Below, piece after piece: positions 45,961 to 57,639 of a stretch of 64,000 nucleotides of DNA. The position numbers and the translations under genes are program-made. Numbering within the stretch: the stretch's first letter is position 1; the number at the start of each line of letters is the position of its first letter. The DNA lies in the NCBI GenBank assembly GCA_005406025.1, contig BGZK01001277.1:113385-177384 (forward strand), given 5' to 3'. The notes beneath the pieces were generated by a model. It was not told the DNA's origin. It did no database searches and saw only the letters and a program-made list of their open reading frames with translations. This DNA comes from Eumeta japonica. Taxonomy: Eukaryota > Arthropoda > Insecta > Lepidoptera > Psychidae.

Positions 45961-46681
45961 TTGACCCTACGACAAAATAAGGTACCTTTTACTAACGCAT
46001 ATTTTTTTAATGTTCTACACTGTATGTACTATAAATAAAACGCAGGCGGTTATTAACGGAAACTATATTAAATCCATTCAAAGTTGTCAATTAAGTTATA
46101 GAAGGGAAGATCTTCGAGCGTGGTTTGATTAAGTTATATATTAACTAATGAGAATCTACTAATGTTAGTAACTGATTTGTTTGATTAAAGTTTGTTCTTA
46201 GGAGAACTGTAAATTAACACCAATCAACCGAAACTCAGTCATATAATACATATTAAACAATTATATTAAATACTAAAATTTAAAATATGTAAGCCATTCA
46301 CATATTATTTCGTCTTATGGTTTCTGAAATGTTTCGAGTTATAATTTAAAGCAAAGCAATACATTCTCTCTGCTTGCACACTTTCTATAACATGCACGCG
46401 CGTAGAGAGTTAGTAGTCAACCCTAGAAGTACCTCGAAATTAAGGGTGAGAAATAATCACCTCGGAGCGTTTATAATGTGATGACCTAGATTAATAATGT
46501 CCTCGCTGATGGAAAAAGACTCACTGCAGTAAAGGACGATAACGGCTGGGAGAATCTTTCCTTCGTAAAGACAATGCTCCTGTATTTTAGTTTCTCTTAA
46601 ATGATTTATTTTGGCTATCGCGTGTAAAACAGAATAAAATAAGCATTATTATTATTGTCATGTATAGGTCCACATAATTGT
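45961..46681. other. AT-rich DNA, nothing recognised
   Basis: No repeat or frame of note. Confidence 0.45.
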
Positions 46682-47085
46682 GATGAACTAGGTTTCGCCT
46701 GCCGTTCCAACCGCGTGGACACGTAATGAATTTATTCATATTTAATATATCGACCGATCACGCTGTTTACTTTGATCCTGATTCCGGTCTCCCTCCTCGA
46801 TTTCAATCCCGGTCGCGATCTAGATCCTCATTTCGATCAAATCATCCCAGAGGAAGATATACTCTTACATCAAAAACACACGTAATGCAGCTCAATTATT
46901 CTATTTTAATTATTTGCTTGCCCTCGTGATCCCGGTTCGGGTTCTGTTAGCGATTTCGGTTTATGTTAGAATCGGTGATGATCTTGATTTTCTCTTGGAC
47001 GTTGTTGTTAGTAATAACCGACCGATATGAAAGATAAAGCAATTCGTTTTATATTCAAACGAGCGTAGCCGGGGACTAAGCTAGT
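46682..47085. repeat. CTAGCTT-family copy with both tips
   Basis: Starts with AACTAGGTTTCGCCTGCCGT then TCCAACCGCGTGG (46687), has a pyrimidine-rich core (ATCCTGATTCCGGTCTCCCT, GATTTCAATCCCGGTCGCGA, CGTGATCCCGGTTCGGGTTC) and ends AACGAGCGTAGCCGGGGACT then AAGCTAGTA, a reversed tip. Having a tip in each orientation suggests the family has inverted ends, or that two copies meet head to head. Confidence 0.7.
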
Positions 47086-47486
47086 AAGCACTGAATGTTG
47101 CTCTGACTTGAACCTTATGTATTTATGAGATGTTGGATCACTTAATCAGTCGTACATGATGCACGTTCAAATACACAGACTAACCGACAAACAGAAAAAT
47201 AAAAATTAATTATTTTGTATTCTATTATTTGTCTTTCACTTTTCCAACCCCCATTATTTTTTTTGTAATAATCTTTAATTTACAGAACTCTACGACTTTA
47301 TTTTATGCATATATTATCATATCATATCAAATATCAATTCCGATACTGCTCTAATTGAATTGAATTTTTTCTAAAATTAGAGGTGAACGCGAATATATCG
47401 GATCAAGGGTAGACTAATATTTTTGTAATTTATTAGAATCTGAACTACGACAACTCAAGAGGACTTCAACTTCAATAAGTATCACT
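47086..47486. other. AT-rich DNA, nothing recognised
   Basis: Includes AGACTAACCGACAAACAGAA at 47178, possibly part of a repeat tail. Confidence 0.4.
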
Positions 47487-47560
47487 AGCTTTCAGCACGC
47501 GGCTTCGCTCACGTGGGTATAGAAAGTGTTCCTTCATCTTTTACATGGAAATAACCAATC
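47487..47560 (+). repeat. CTAGCTT-family tip fragment
   Basis: CACTAGCTTTCAGCACGCGG then CTTCGCTCACGTGGG, followed by ordinary sequence; 240 bp before the fuller copy at 47729. Confidence 0.65.
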
Positions 47561-47728
47561 GATTTCAATGACAGATGACAACCTTTTAAAGCATTTTAAA
47601 ACTGCTTACAATTTATACGTGAAATTTTGACCAACTTAAACATACCGTTGAGTATGTTTTAACACATTGAATGACGTATTCATCGTATGCTTGTAAATAC
47701 CTAATGGGCCGGTTTATTTTTTATAATT

Positions 47729-48305
47729 TAACTAGCTTTCCGCCCGCGGCTACACCTACGTGGCAATATGCTCTTTTATCTATTATATTGAACCACCTCG
47801 CTGTCGATCTCAATTTCGTTCTCGTTATCAATTTTGGTTCCGGTACTGACTTTAGATTCTCTCCTCGTCCCGCTTTTAATTTCGATATTGTTCACGATTC
47901 CAATTTGTACGAAGTCAGGACAAAATTAGTATAAAATTAAATATAGGCTGCATTGCTCTAGTATAGTGTAGCCTTCGATCTATGAAAGATTTTTTGTACT
48001 TTATACAACCCCCACTAACCCCACGAGAATAACTTTTTTCCAGGCATTCGATTCAAATAAAATAAAGTCTATTAAAACTAAAGTATACTCCAAGCTAAGT
48101 TACACCTAACCGGAAAAACCGCATTAAAATCCGTTCAGTGATTTCAAAAATGTGCGTGAACGAATAGACTGACAGACAAACAAATAAATAAAAAAAAATC
48201 GTTGCTTTCTCTTAAAACTACCTTTTTTTATCTTCTCTCCATTTTTCATACATACCTTCAATATACGGACACAGCCAATTTTACTATCTTATTATATATA
48301 TATAA
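47729..48305 (+). repeat. CTAGCTT-family, near full-length copy
   Basis: Tip AACTAGCTTTCCGCCCGCGG then CTACACCTACGTGG; a pyrimidine core (GATCTCAATTTCGTTCTCGT, TCCTCGTCCCGCTTTTAATT) open for 87 codons; then a tail (AACCGCATTAAAATCCG, TTCAGTGATTTCAAAAATGT, GACTGACAGACAAACAAATA) that ends in TATTATATATATATAAAG. Head and tail follow the known lepidopteran pattern for this repeat. Confidence 0.75.
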
Positions 48306-49160
48306 AGATCACAATTAATTCAATATTTAGTAGTACATGTTTTTATATTTTAGTTATTACGTGTTTTTATATAATACGAGTAAAAACGAAAAGTTGCGTT
48401 TTATATTTTCGTTAGAGAATTTCTCCAATATCCGGTGTGAATATCTACGAGGCAAAAGAAAGCTACATCACGAGTTCCAAGTCTTTATATTTTGTGTTTG
48501 GGCCAGTGATTTGATAATCAATCAGGCCGTTCAGTTCGCGAGAGCGGATCTATCATTTATTCATACACTTTTTATATTTATATTTTGCTATATATTTTCT
48601 TTTCATCTTAGTTTATCACATACACTTAAATTCGTTTATTAGAATCACTTATGAGTCTCGTTACAAGTATATCCAAATGTGTAAAGTCATCAGCAGAAAA
48701 TCGAGAAATATGCACAGAGATAGGAACAGAATGGTCACAAACACAGGATGGCAAAAGAAAAAAGATATAAAGGCGCGATAAAATAAAATTAAACATTGTG
48801 GAATATGAAAAAAGTTAAACAAAATCATTTTCGTGAACGGAAATAATTAACCGCGAGTACAATAAGTAAGTGACATGATAGAGCGAATGAACAATTTAAA
48901 ATTAGAGAAAATAACAATTTGTAACACAGGTAGAAGAAAGTTTAATAAGTACTGTCGCTAGCATGATACGATGCGGCTGTGGATTTATAAGCTAAACTAT
49001 TAACTTAGAAGAAATAAAATATGGAATGGATCAAAGTGTACAATTTAAGGATTTTTTACTTAGTTTCACTTACGCTCCTTTTCATCGCCGTATTTGTTCA
49101 TGACATCAATTACGCGGCAGCTGTACAAGGGTAACTAATAAGGAACGGTTTTCCGAGTGA
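48306..49160. other. AT-rich DNA, nothing recognised
   Basis: A plus-strand 101-codon frame (48337-48642) is Phe/Tyr-rich, in line with AT-rich base content. Confidence 0.45.
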
Positions 49161-49164
49161 ATAA

Positions 49165-49490
49165 GAAACTACGCACCAAGTTATTCATCGGGCGCGATAA
49201 CACTCGCTTATTTCCCCAAATAACGTAACAGATCACGCGCCATCGGGCCGGCCGGGCGAATAATCCTTTCCTAATTTATTGTGTTCGTTTCTTCCCGTAT
49301 TCGCCGCCCGTTCGACGCGCGTTATTCCCCGTTAACGAGGGAAATCATTCCGCCGCATCCGCTGTTCGTGGGAATTGGATATTTCTACTGCCGGGGTGGA
49401 AGTGCTCGCGCCGGACCTCTTGCGGGGACACAGCGGCCGACACGTAAATGTGACGCGCGTGTAAACGTCAACGATTAGCTGTCAGTCAGT
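49165..49490. other. CpG-rich island
   Basis: About 300 bp, with GCGCCATCGGGCCGGCCGGG at 49226 and TTCGCCGCCCGTTCGACGCG at 49300. A plus-strand 65-codon frame is unrecognised. Confidence 0.5.
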
Positions 49491-49945
49491 ATAGTGGCAT
49501 TCTATCGAATATGTTTTACCTAGTTTAAATAACACCTAATCATTTCGTAAATAATAAGTGTGATCAAGTCGAAAATAGAATTAAATTTATATGTCTATAG
49601 CTTTGAAATAAAAAGGTGCGTTATATTCAGTAACATTTTACATCCTTGAAAAATAAAGAAAACGTTATGTGGAATTTATTAATGTTGTATTTATGACTAC
49701 ACGTAATTAGAAACAAAGTTCTTTCAAATAATCACTTGCAAATTCTAATTATTAATTAAAATTAAATAATTCTATGCAAATTTCTGTCATTTTAAATCTG
49801 GTAGGATTACTGTGAACATTATGGTGTAATATGATTAAAGATCTCGATAAATTTTAACAGCTACATTAGAAACTATCTAAATATTTACAATTTGTAAAAA
49901 TAATATTTTATTAAAAAAATTTCATAGTTGTAAAAATTAAAGAAA
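49491..49945. other. AT-rich DNA, nothing recognised
   Basis: Nothing recognised. Confidence 0.45.
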
Positions 49946-49947
49946 AA

Positions 49948-50416
49948 AAATTTGGTTGCCTGTAAAGTCGGTATACGGGCGAAAGTTTTACGTGACAACG
50001 ACTTTGAATGGTAAAATCATTTTAATGTGAATATTCATTCGTATAGTAGGAAGAAGGATGAAATAATAGTAACAATTTAAAACATTTATTTATACAAAGA
50101 ATTATATTTAAAACATTAATTTATACAAAGAATCTCGCACTGAATTTCATATTAACAAAATTTTATTTTTACCTTTACACATACATACGTATTTATATAC
50201 AAATATACATACAATAACTTGCAATACATTTGCAAGCTATGCACTAATTCTCTAGTGCTGCGCGCGCGGCAGACCGATCATAGTTGAGTGGGAGAGAGAC
50301 GCAAGGCATTCGGCGGGCCTCTCTCTCGTTCGGTGACTCATCGTTACGTTACCGAGCGTTACACTTTTTCAAAGTGACTCCCAGCCGCAACCTAATTTAA
50401 GACGTTGTCACGTCAA
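49948..50416 (+). mobile_element. Non-autonomous element, copy 2 of an inverted pair
   Basis: Plus-strand counterpart of 17834-18289. It starts TTTGGTTGCCTGTAAAGTCG, includes ACGTGACAACG near 49992, carries two copies of an AAAACATT(T/A)ATTTATACAA repeat at about 50080-50130, a CpG-rich section (GCTGCGCGCGCGGCAGACCG) and ends GACGTTGTCACGTCAA. The few differences from copy 1 are mainly small indels (for example TTGCAAATGTATTGCAAG in place of TTGCAAAATGCAAG), so both insertions are young. Confidence 0.82.
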
Positions 50417-51494
50417 TAAATAGAACGTTTTCCTTGAATATTTGAAAAAAATATATCCGATGTTCCGACGTATGCACTAAAACGTTTTTATATTTACGTA
50501 GAGGCGACGGCTGGCGTGCGTGATACTAGTAATAAACATTAGTTAAGGCGCTCCCCCCTGCCTCGGACGCGTTCGTCAGACGACGGGTCTTAACGCACCT
50601 GCAAGCCACCGAGTGGTAATGGATCGATGTCTATATTATCGGAGTTAAATGGTGGAACTAAAAGTAACAACATCATTAACTCGTAAACAAACGACAGTAT
50701 TCCGTTTTCCATAATAATGGGCGTTTCACATATCATTTTTAGATATTTCAACGCATGAATGAGTAAGTAAGCATTTAAATATAATTGCTAAAAATTTACA
50801 TCCAAGGCCATTCAAAGCCCGTTCCTTGATGCGTGTATTCAGAAATCGCTTTCGATTTCACAAATTAACAATGTCCATCAAAAGATATATTTTTAAATGA
50901 GATTTTTAAATATAAAGTATTTTTAAATGGTACTCGCCGACGCTGACGTTGGAACCGTAATGGAAATTAGCACCGAGAGCGGACACTGCGAATAAATGTG
51001 CAGACAGCCGCGTCCACAGACTTGTGTTATATATAAGTACACTAACAATGACGGTAGAGTTGAAAGAAAGTCATCAGACATTACTCACAGGTTGTTAATT
51101 TAAAATAACATTTTAAAATAACTTTATTGGTGTTCTAATGACATTTAACAAGTTATAATTACATCAGCAATTGATTGATTTTATAATTAAACCACGTAAG
51201 CCACGAAGTTTAATTGTATATAGTTTTTTTTTCGATAAAATATTCCTTATGAAAAAATCCTTTGAGGTCAAAAGTATTTATTATTTTATATTTACGTGTT
51301 TACAGTATTCAATAATGTCGTTAAAGCACCGTCGCCATCCGAAAGGTTCTAACAAAAAAAAAACGAATAAAATTGAATGCACAATTATATACCGAAAAAC
51401 GAAGTCATTTGATGTAAGAGAGTGAAACATAAAAGCGATGAAGCTTATAAACGCAAATGGGTCCTTCACAGCGGAAGGATTGTGAACGACCCAC
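50417..51494. other. Unassigned DNA with GC-rich patches
   Basis: Patches at 50545-50620 (GGCGCTCCCCCCTGCCTCGG) and 50935-51020. Frames of 84 (51171-51425) and 62 codons are unrecognised. No repeat seen. Confidence 0.35.
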
Positions 51495-51860
51495 TAACGA
51501 ACGAATTTATTACGGCGCAGGGCGGGCGGAGGGCGGGCGGGCGGCGGCGGGGAGGGCGGTTGCATCTGTTGACGTAAAAATTTGAAGCGCTTAGCAATTT
51601 CGCGCGCGCGTCATAAAAACTTAGCGGCGGAGACGGGGCGCGTGCGGCGGCGCGGGGCGGTCATACTGGAAAAATTCCCGCTTCCGGCGGCCGCTAACAA
51701 GCGGCCCCTACATGACCGGAATATTTTTTCGTCGCCAATTTCCCGAGGTGAAAGGCTCACGGCGGAGAAAGTCGCCGGGGCCCGTCTCGGGACTTAGACG
51801 CGGTGCACTTACGACGTTTCTCTCTCGCCGCCGACGAAGCCGTTGTATAACCGCGTTATG
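51495..51860. other. CpG-rich island with G-quadruplex-type run
   Basis: A G-rich stretch at 51520-51560 (GGGCGGGCGGAGGGCGGGCG then GGCGGCGGCGGGGAGGGCGG) meets the four-run G-quadruplex pattern on the plus strand. The island goes on through GCGCGCGCG and CCGCTAACAAGCGGCC. A plus-strand 71-codon frame (51582-51797) is Arg-rich and unrecognised. Confidence 0.6.
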
Positions 51861-52360
51861 ACTTTTTGTTTTTTTTTTCTTTTGAGATCCTTTTTAGTGG
51901 CTTCCGTGTAAGAGCACCGTAAACATCGAAGTGTGTAATTTAAAAAAAAGCAGCCATTTAATACTTCGAAGAGCGCTGAGAAAGTCTATATAAACATGAA
52001 AATGTAAAAGAAAATTCTTGCCGACCGCGACGGCGCCGCATAAATCCTTGAAAAAACCCAACAAAATGCTTATTACTTTCTCCGCACTTGACAGGATTCA
52101 ATATTACGCCATTTCGATACCGATATAAATCCAATATGGCGACCTGTCACTCGCTCTTATCAAAAGCTTTTTTATGTATAAAAATAAAGTTGGCCTCCGG
52201 TAGAACGTCGTCCGGGAGAGTTGCAGTGAACGCGGTTATTTTTCACGTATATTATGCGATATCTCCGTTTCGGGTCTAAACATAAGGATTATTGTTCTCG
52301 ATTTGTGCCGTTACCGAATCGATGGCGCACGTGTCGACCTTTTATATTGAATAGGCATCG
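51861..52360. other. Non-repetitive mixed DNA, possible regulatory element
   Basis: Unique-looking sequence with AATATGGCGACCTGTCAC at 52133 and no frame beyond 63 codons. Confidence 0.3.
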
Positions 52361-53183
52361 GAGAAAATCAAGAAGTACAACTTTCTTGAATTTTATTTTT
52401 TAGTAGTATAATGGATTGTACGAATAAGATTAATTATTTTTACGATTAAGCTTATATTTGTCCTGTTAGATTTATGTTTCTATACAATCTTATATATCAA
52501 ATTGAGAGATTTTTACACACCATTACAATAATATAATATAATTGGCTAGTAAACAAGACATTTTTTCTTTAATATTAAACACAACTTAATAAAAACTAAG
52601 CATGTAATGTTGATCAATGACTTAGTAATTATATGAACATAATAACAAAAGGGTTGGAATTAAAAACCGAACAAGTGTGAGTTGAACTTGCATGGGAAGA
52701 GTTTTGTACAATGGATGTGTTATTATATGCTATGTTTTTTTAATACTGACCCATATTCGTTTGTGAAAATAATTGAAAATGGAAATTATTACGCACAATT
52801 TTGAGAGATTTACAAGATTATATCTTCTTCTCCGTCGCTTCTTATAAGTTTTCCTGAAATATATAAGTAAAAATCACTTTATTAAATTTTGTTTTTTTAA
52901 TATTTTCATGTATTTTTTGAAATAAAACTATTTATTTCAAAGTACATAATCAAAAAGTATGTATTTGCGAACACTTACAATAAACTTTTTCATATGATCG
53001 TCGTAATAGTTACACATAGTTTACAGCTAAACTTTTTTGTTTTCCAATTTCACAAAAGTCCCTTGTTCAAAACTCATTAATTTACCTTACACGTCCGTAT
53101 TTGAGAAATTCACATAAGTATCAACTTTTTGACTTAATCGATCTAGTAATCTAGTACTTAATCGATTCAAAGCTGTGCAGAAG
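52361..53183. other. AT-rich DNA, nothing recognised
   Basis: No repeat or frame of note. Confidence 0.5.
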
Positions 53184-53262
53184 GCGAACAAACACATGAA
53201 TGATCCTATAAGGGTTCCATTTCTTCATTCAGATGTGCAGAGCCCTAAAAAACATTAAGACC
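53184..53262 (+). repeat. GATCCTATAAGGGTTCC tail, copy 2
   Basis: GAACAAACACATGAATGATC, CTATAAGGGTTCCATTTCTT and AGCCCTAAAAAAC match the tail at 21480. Confidence 0.65.
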
Positions 53263-53730
53263 ATCAGAAATTTGAAGAATATGGTTGTGAGGGTATATTA
53301 TTAAATGTGCTAAAATTTTTGCTTCGTTACTATTAAAATACCAACTAGAACTGCTTGTCATATAAGCTTAAAGCGGTTAAGAATAAAATAGCTTCTTTAT
53401 TATGAATATTAGAAATAACTACGCTGAAAGTTATCAATCTTAAATGCCAGCATTTCATTTAAATATTAAAATGACGCTATTGACACAAAAATTTCAATCA
53501 CATTTTTTTATAATTTGACAACCACTTCTAATTTCAACTACACGACAAGTTCATACGTCAAACTTTTATATATTCTTCACTAAATTCTTGTGATTGCTTG
53601 TAAGATAACCAACGACTAAATAGACGATACGGACATTAAAACCATCACTTTGGTATACTTTGTATTATTAACTCTCTTACTTCATAACCCAAACGCTTAT
53701 ATACATAAATGAAGGTCTCTTAAGACGCGA
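53263..53730. other. AT-rich DNA, nothing recognised
   Basis: Nothing recognised. Confidence 0.45.
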
Positions 53731-53734
53731 AAAT

Positions 53735-54110
53735 GATATCGAGGCGTCCCGCGGACTGTGCCGACGAGACACCGGAGCCGGCGGCGGCGCGCCGAAGGCC
53801 CGCAATACATCACCTACAACGACGGAGCATAAATCCGGGCGGCGGTCGCGCGTCGGCCCGTTATTTGTAGTCGCGAACCGTCAGTTTCGGGTGAATATTA
53901 ACGATATCGGCAATTTTCCGCGAGCTTAACTCCGTCGCAATTTCTCGCCAATTGAGCAATCGTATCGCATCGCGGCTCGTCCGGGGTAGGAGCCCGCTAA
54001 CGCCCCTGAAGCTTCGCAGGATCACCGGGGCCGTTTGTCGGCGGCGCCCTTCGACGCGGAAGGCTCGTTAGGGTCGCGCGCGCCCTTACAGATGTCGAAA
54101 AAATCGTTAA
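53735..54110. other. CpG-rich island
   Basis: About 375 bp. GC-rich cores at 53755-53800 (GGAGCCGGCGGCGGCGCGCC), 53835-53860 and 53990-54080. No long frame and no repeat. Confidence 0.55.
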
Positions 54111-54640
54111 CTATAACGACGTAATTCTTTGGTAAGAGAAATGTTCCCGACGACGGTCGGTACTGGAAGATCACAGCAGTCATGAGTTAGATTTTATAAT
54201 GGAATTAGCAGAAATATAACTAGTTTAGCATACAGGTTTCTTATAACTCTTTGTTTATTTTTGATAAACCGATATTATAATTCGATAAACTGATATGATT
54301 ACCACCGACAGATTAAAGAAATGGACTTTCCTATCGGATTATAAGTTTATAGATTGTCAAAATCTAGCTTATAATTTCAAAGGCGATGACGTTTAAGTGT
54401 TAAAAAATATACGAATTTGTCTTTTGGTTGAGTATAGAATATACTGTGGCATAATTGTCATACGGATAGTGACGTCGATTCGTTGCTCTATTCATAAAAT
54501 TATTTCGTAGATAGTACGAGATTAATCAAAGTTTTTATGAAATTTAAATATTTTGCAAAAATCCATCGATTCCCTTGTACCCCGATTTCTCCTTAAAAAA
54601 CATCAATTTTTGCTAGAGCTATAGAATCTTTCAAGATAAT
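54111..54640. other. AT-rich DNA, nothing recognised
   Basis: Nothing recognised. Confidence 0.45.
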
Positions 54641-54644
54641 AAAT

Positions 54645-54955
54645 CATATCCCATATGTCGTTAACGCTTACCCGAGTCGTGTCCGTTCGTCGGACGTTCA
54701 ATGCGTAACTTTTCATTCGAATACTTATGAAAGTGAAATAACGTATTGAATACGCATCGCCCACCGCCGGCGGCGCAGTCCCCGCGTAAGGCTTTGTCGT
54801 CGAAGCAATAATGTGGGCGCCCACGTAGATTACCTGAAAAATAGCGGGTCCGATACAACGGCGCCCCCGCCCCCGGCCCCGCCGCGCCCCGCGTCCAGAG
54901 CGGCGGCACCGCTGAAAACATTTCAATTACATTACTGCCGTCCGCGTCTTTAAAA
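54645..54955. other. CpG-rich island with C-rich (minus-strand G) run
   Basis: 54861-54893 holds five C-runs (GCGCCCCCGCCCCCGGCCCC then GCCGCGCCCC), a potential G-quadruplex on the minus strand. Two overlapping minus-strand frames of 107 and 86 codons are open and unrecognised. Confidence 0.55.
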
Positions 54956-55029
54956 GGCTTCCATAATTTATGACTTTCTTAATCTTGTTATTTTTAATGA
55001 CGATGTTTTCGCAGACGACCGAGGATAAG

Positions 55030-55105
55030 CTGTCGTTTTCTCGACAGTTTCAAGATGTTTTCCATTAGTTTGATGTTTGAAATTGTTAATGTCAGACATC
55101 AAACT
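55030..55105. repeat. Two adjacent short hairpins
   Basis: CTGTCG/CGACAG (55030-55047) and AGTTTGATGTTTGA (55067-55080) with TCAGACATCAAACT (55092-55105; 13 of 14 pairs, 11-base loop). Too short for a typical microRNA precursor. Confidence 0.6.
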
Positions 55106-56085
55106 TTTATTTGTTTGTTTTGTGTATGTAAACATTTAACAAATTTCTTCAATAAACACTTTTTCATTTGTTTCAACGCATACATCGTGTTTTACTCAAC
55201 ATAATGTAAATATAATATTGTACAATAGTCACATACAAATCGAAACGATTAAAAGCTAGGAGTCACACACGGTTTTAGGGAGTAGTCTAACGATATGCCA
55301 TTACCTCTTAACAAACCTAAAGTTTTTAGAAATATCTTTGAAATTATTTCAGCAAGTGAAATTCCGATATGAAATGTGGCTGTAAAGCGAAAACGATTTG
55401 TATTTAAGTTAAGGAATGGCGGCGTGATATCACTGCTTAATTTCGGGCGCGTGGAGTTATACATTATAAATGCGAACGTAGTGATTGTGTAGCGGTTAAT
55501 TTATACGATTTAGTAAAGTTACTTGTTGGCTAGATTAAATCGTAGAAGTTTTAATCAAAGGAAATTTTTCATTATGGAAGCAATTGTATCCGATTTTGTG
55601 ATTAAAATCAGATATTAACAGTGATCGCTTATAAATATTTTGACAAGTTTTCAACATTTTGAGACCAATTCTAATTAATATTTTATTTTGCACTAGATTG
55701 AATTAATTTTCGTGATTCTTATCTTTCGTGAATTAAGATTCGTGAGAGCGGTGCTAAGATAAAATAAAATCGACTTTTAGATAGTAAGAACCCCAAAAAT
55801 TATACCCCTGAATGGATAATTCTAAAAGAAAGCTTCAAAAAGATTTTTATTTGTTGTTTCAAATAATTTAAGATTTTTGGAATGGACCCTATGACAATCG
55901 ATTGGACCTCCGTCTATACCGCTATTCAAAAATCTGGGTAGTCTAACATTATCTACCGATACTCTAACATATTGATGCATAATAATTTTTATACAAGTTA
56001 AAAATTTTATAAATATCATAATATTCGTTTAATACAAAACAAAAAACACGAACCACAACGCATAAAAGCTACAAGCCGAAACGGC
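55106..56085. other. AT-rich DNA, nothing recognised
   Basis: Minus-strand frames of 71 (55464-55249) and 65 codons are unrecognised. ATTCGTGA/TCGTGAATTA words recur near 55710-55745. Confidence 0.4.
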
Positions 56086-56089
56086 GACA

Positions 56090-56290
56090 TCAAAACTTGT
56101 CAAACGCACGCGCCGCGTGGGACGAATGAACGCGGCCGGATGGAGGGTGCAAACTGCAGCGATCAGGGCTAATGGTCTGTCAGTGGTGGGGGCGTCGGCG
56201 CGAGCGCCCCGGCGGCGCGCTCATTGCCTTGATGCAGGCCCTTCGCTTGCACTATATCCCCATCGATGCCTGCATAATCTCCGACGGCTT
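56090..56290. other. CpG-rich island
   Basis: GTCGGCGCGAGCGCCCCGGC at 56190. A plus-strand frame of 60 codons is unrecognised. Confidence 0.5.
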
Positions 56291-57110
56291 TCGAACTAAA
56301 ATTATTTCTAACGAAGTATAATAATAAAGGTCATATTTAATAAAGCACATTTAATAAAGTATATATTTTATACTTTAATAATATAAGGTCGTGTGTATAT
56401 ACAATTCTGGAAGGAGTAAAAATAATTAGTCGTTGGTGACTGCTGACAGAACTGAAGACTTAAAACTGTGAAGTAACATTGTATTTTTTTTTTATTTACA
56501 TTATTCATATCAAAATAATATATATCATTTATATTAATAAATTTAGTTTATACTAATAATGTAGTATTAAAATTCTGAATCGAGTAATTAAATTTCGCAA
56601 ATAAATAAAAGTCATTAACGTTTGTCTAGTTTTCACATCTATCGGCATTACGAGAAATGTACTAATGTTACAATTACAAAATAATTCTATTCGATATAAT
56701 CAAAAAAACTTTATATAGATACGTTTTGTGTAATGTATTACCTTCAACGAGGACTGGGAACATGCAATAATAAGGTGTATTGCTTACATTTAGATATACA
56801 TCATGTATTTGTACAAGCATGCATATTTGTGAAAACAGGCTGCCGCGCGCGCACAAATATTAGCGTTTCTGTGACACGAACTTAAAATAAGCTTCTACTC
56901 GTACGTAAATCGCGCAAAGGGCCTAAAAGAATTTTACTAGGAAAATAATTGCGTTTTATAATAACAGCGTATTTCTATAACGTATACAAGTGTAAATAAC
57001 TGTTCGATATTCACTAAATCGAAACAATTAATAATCCACGTTCTTCTTTTAATGGACCAAAGCCGAGCAGAGACAAAATATAAAATGATTAAACGTCACA
57101 TTATAGAATT
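56291..57110. other. AT-rich DNA, nothing recognised
   Basis: TTTAATAAAG words repeat at 56336-56378; otherwise plain. Confidence 0.45.
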
Positions 57111-57155
57111 ATTTTTATTTTGTCTATTCAATTTCATTATATATTTCACACCCAG

Positions 57156-57323
57156 ATACAAATTGATAAAAGTTTACCTGTCTACCGCCTAAATATTCCA
57201 CCTGGAGGTGAAGATGGAGATGTGGACGTACATGAGCTACGAGCTACGTGTAGTACGACAAGATTTAAGTTTGACAGAGATGGATGCCCAGATAGTGTTA
57301 AAAATAATTGTATAAAACAATAA
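57156..57323 (+). CDS. Candidate 3'-terminal exon (unassigned)
   Basis: A good acceptor, TTATATATTTCACACCCAG, ends at 57155. The frame that begins there runs 55 codons to a TAA at 57321-57323. Its peptide has ordinary protein composition, with an acidic block and four Cys: SLPVYRLNIPPGGEDGDVDV, HELRATCSTTRFKFDRD, GCPDSVKNNCIKQ. The variant poly(A) signal ATTAAA occurs at 57371-57376, about 50 bp past the stop. The codon content is richer in GC and charged residues than chance frames in nearby AT-rich DNA. I do not recognise the family; it could be the last exon of a gene lying mainly to the left, a transposon scrap, or chance. Confidence 0.28.
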   Translation: MQIDKSLPVYRLNIPPGGEDGDVDVHELRATCSTTRFKFDRDGCPDSVKNNCIKQ

Positions 57324-57639
57324 TACTTATTTATTAATTCTCGTGGGCTAGTTTAGTATATATTTTTAACATTAAATAACACATTTCAATGAAACGTATT
57401 AATTTGAAAGGAATATATTTATTTCATAATATCCGTCTATCTGATATAGAGCAATTTTCAAAATCAAAGCTGACGATAAACCTGGCACAATTACTAAGCT
57501 GTATGAAATGGATAGACAGGCAGACACTAAGGCAAATCTAATATCGAACACGTGCGGTGACGTGCGTATTCATGTACGCTGTCGTAGACATTATATCAAA
57601 ACGGACCGACGGATTTAATCGAATGTCAAAAGCATAGAT

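Noticed and set aside
48337..48642. 101-codon open frame on the plus strand
   Set aside because: Peptide is dominated by Phe, Tyr, Ile and Leu as expected from T-rich DNA; no domain or splice context.
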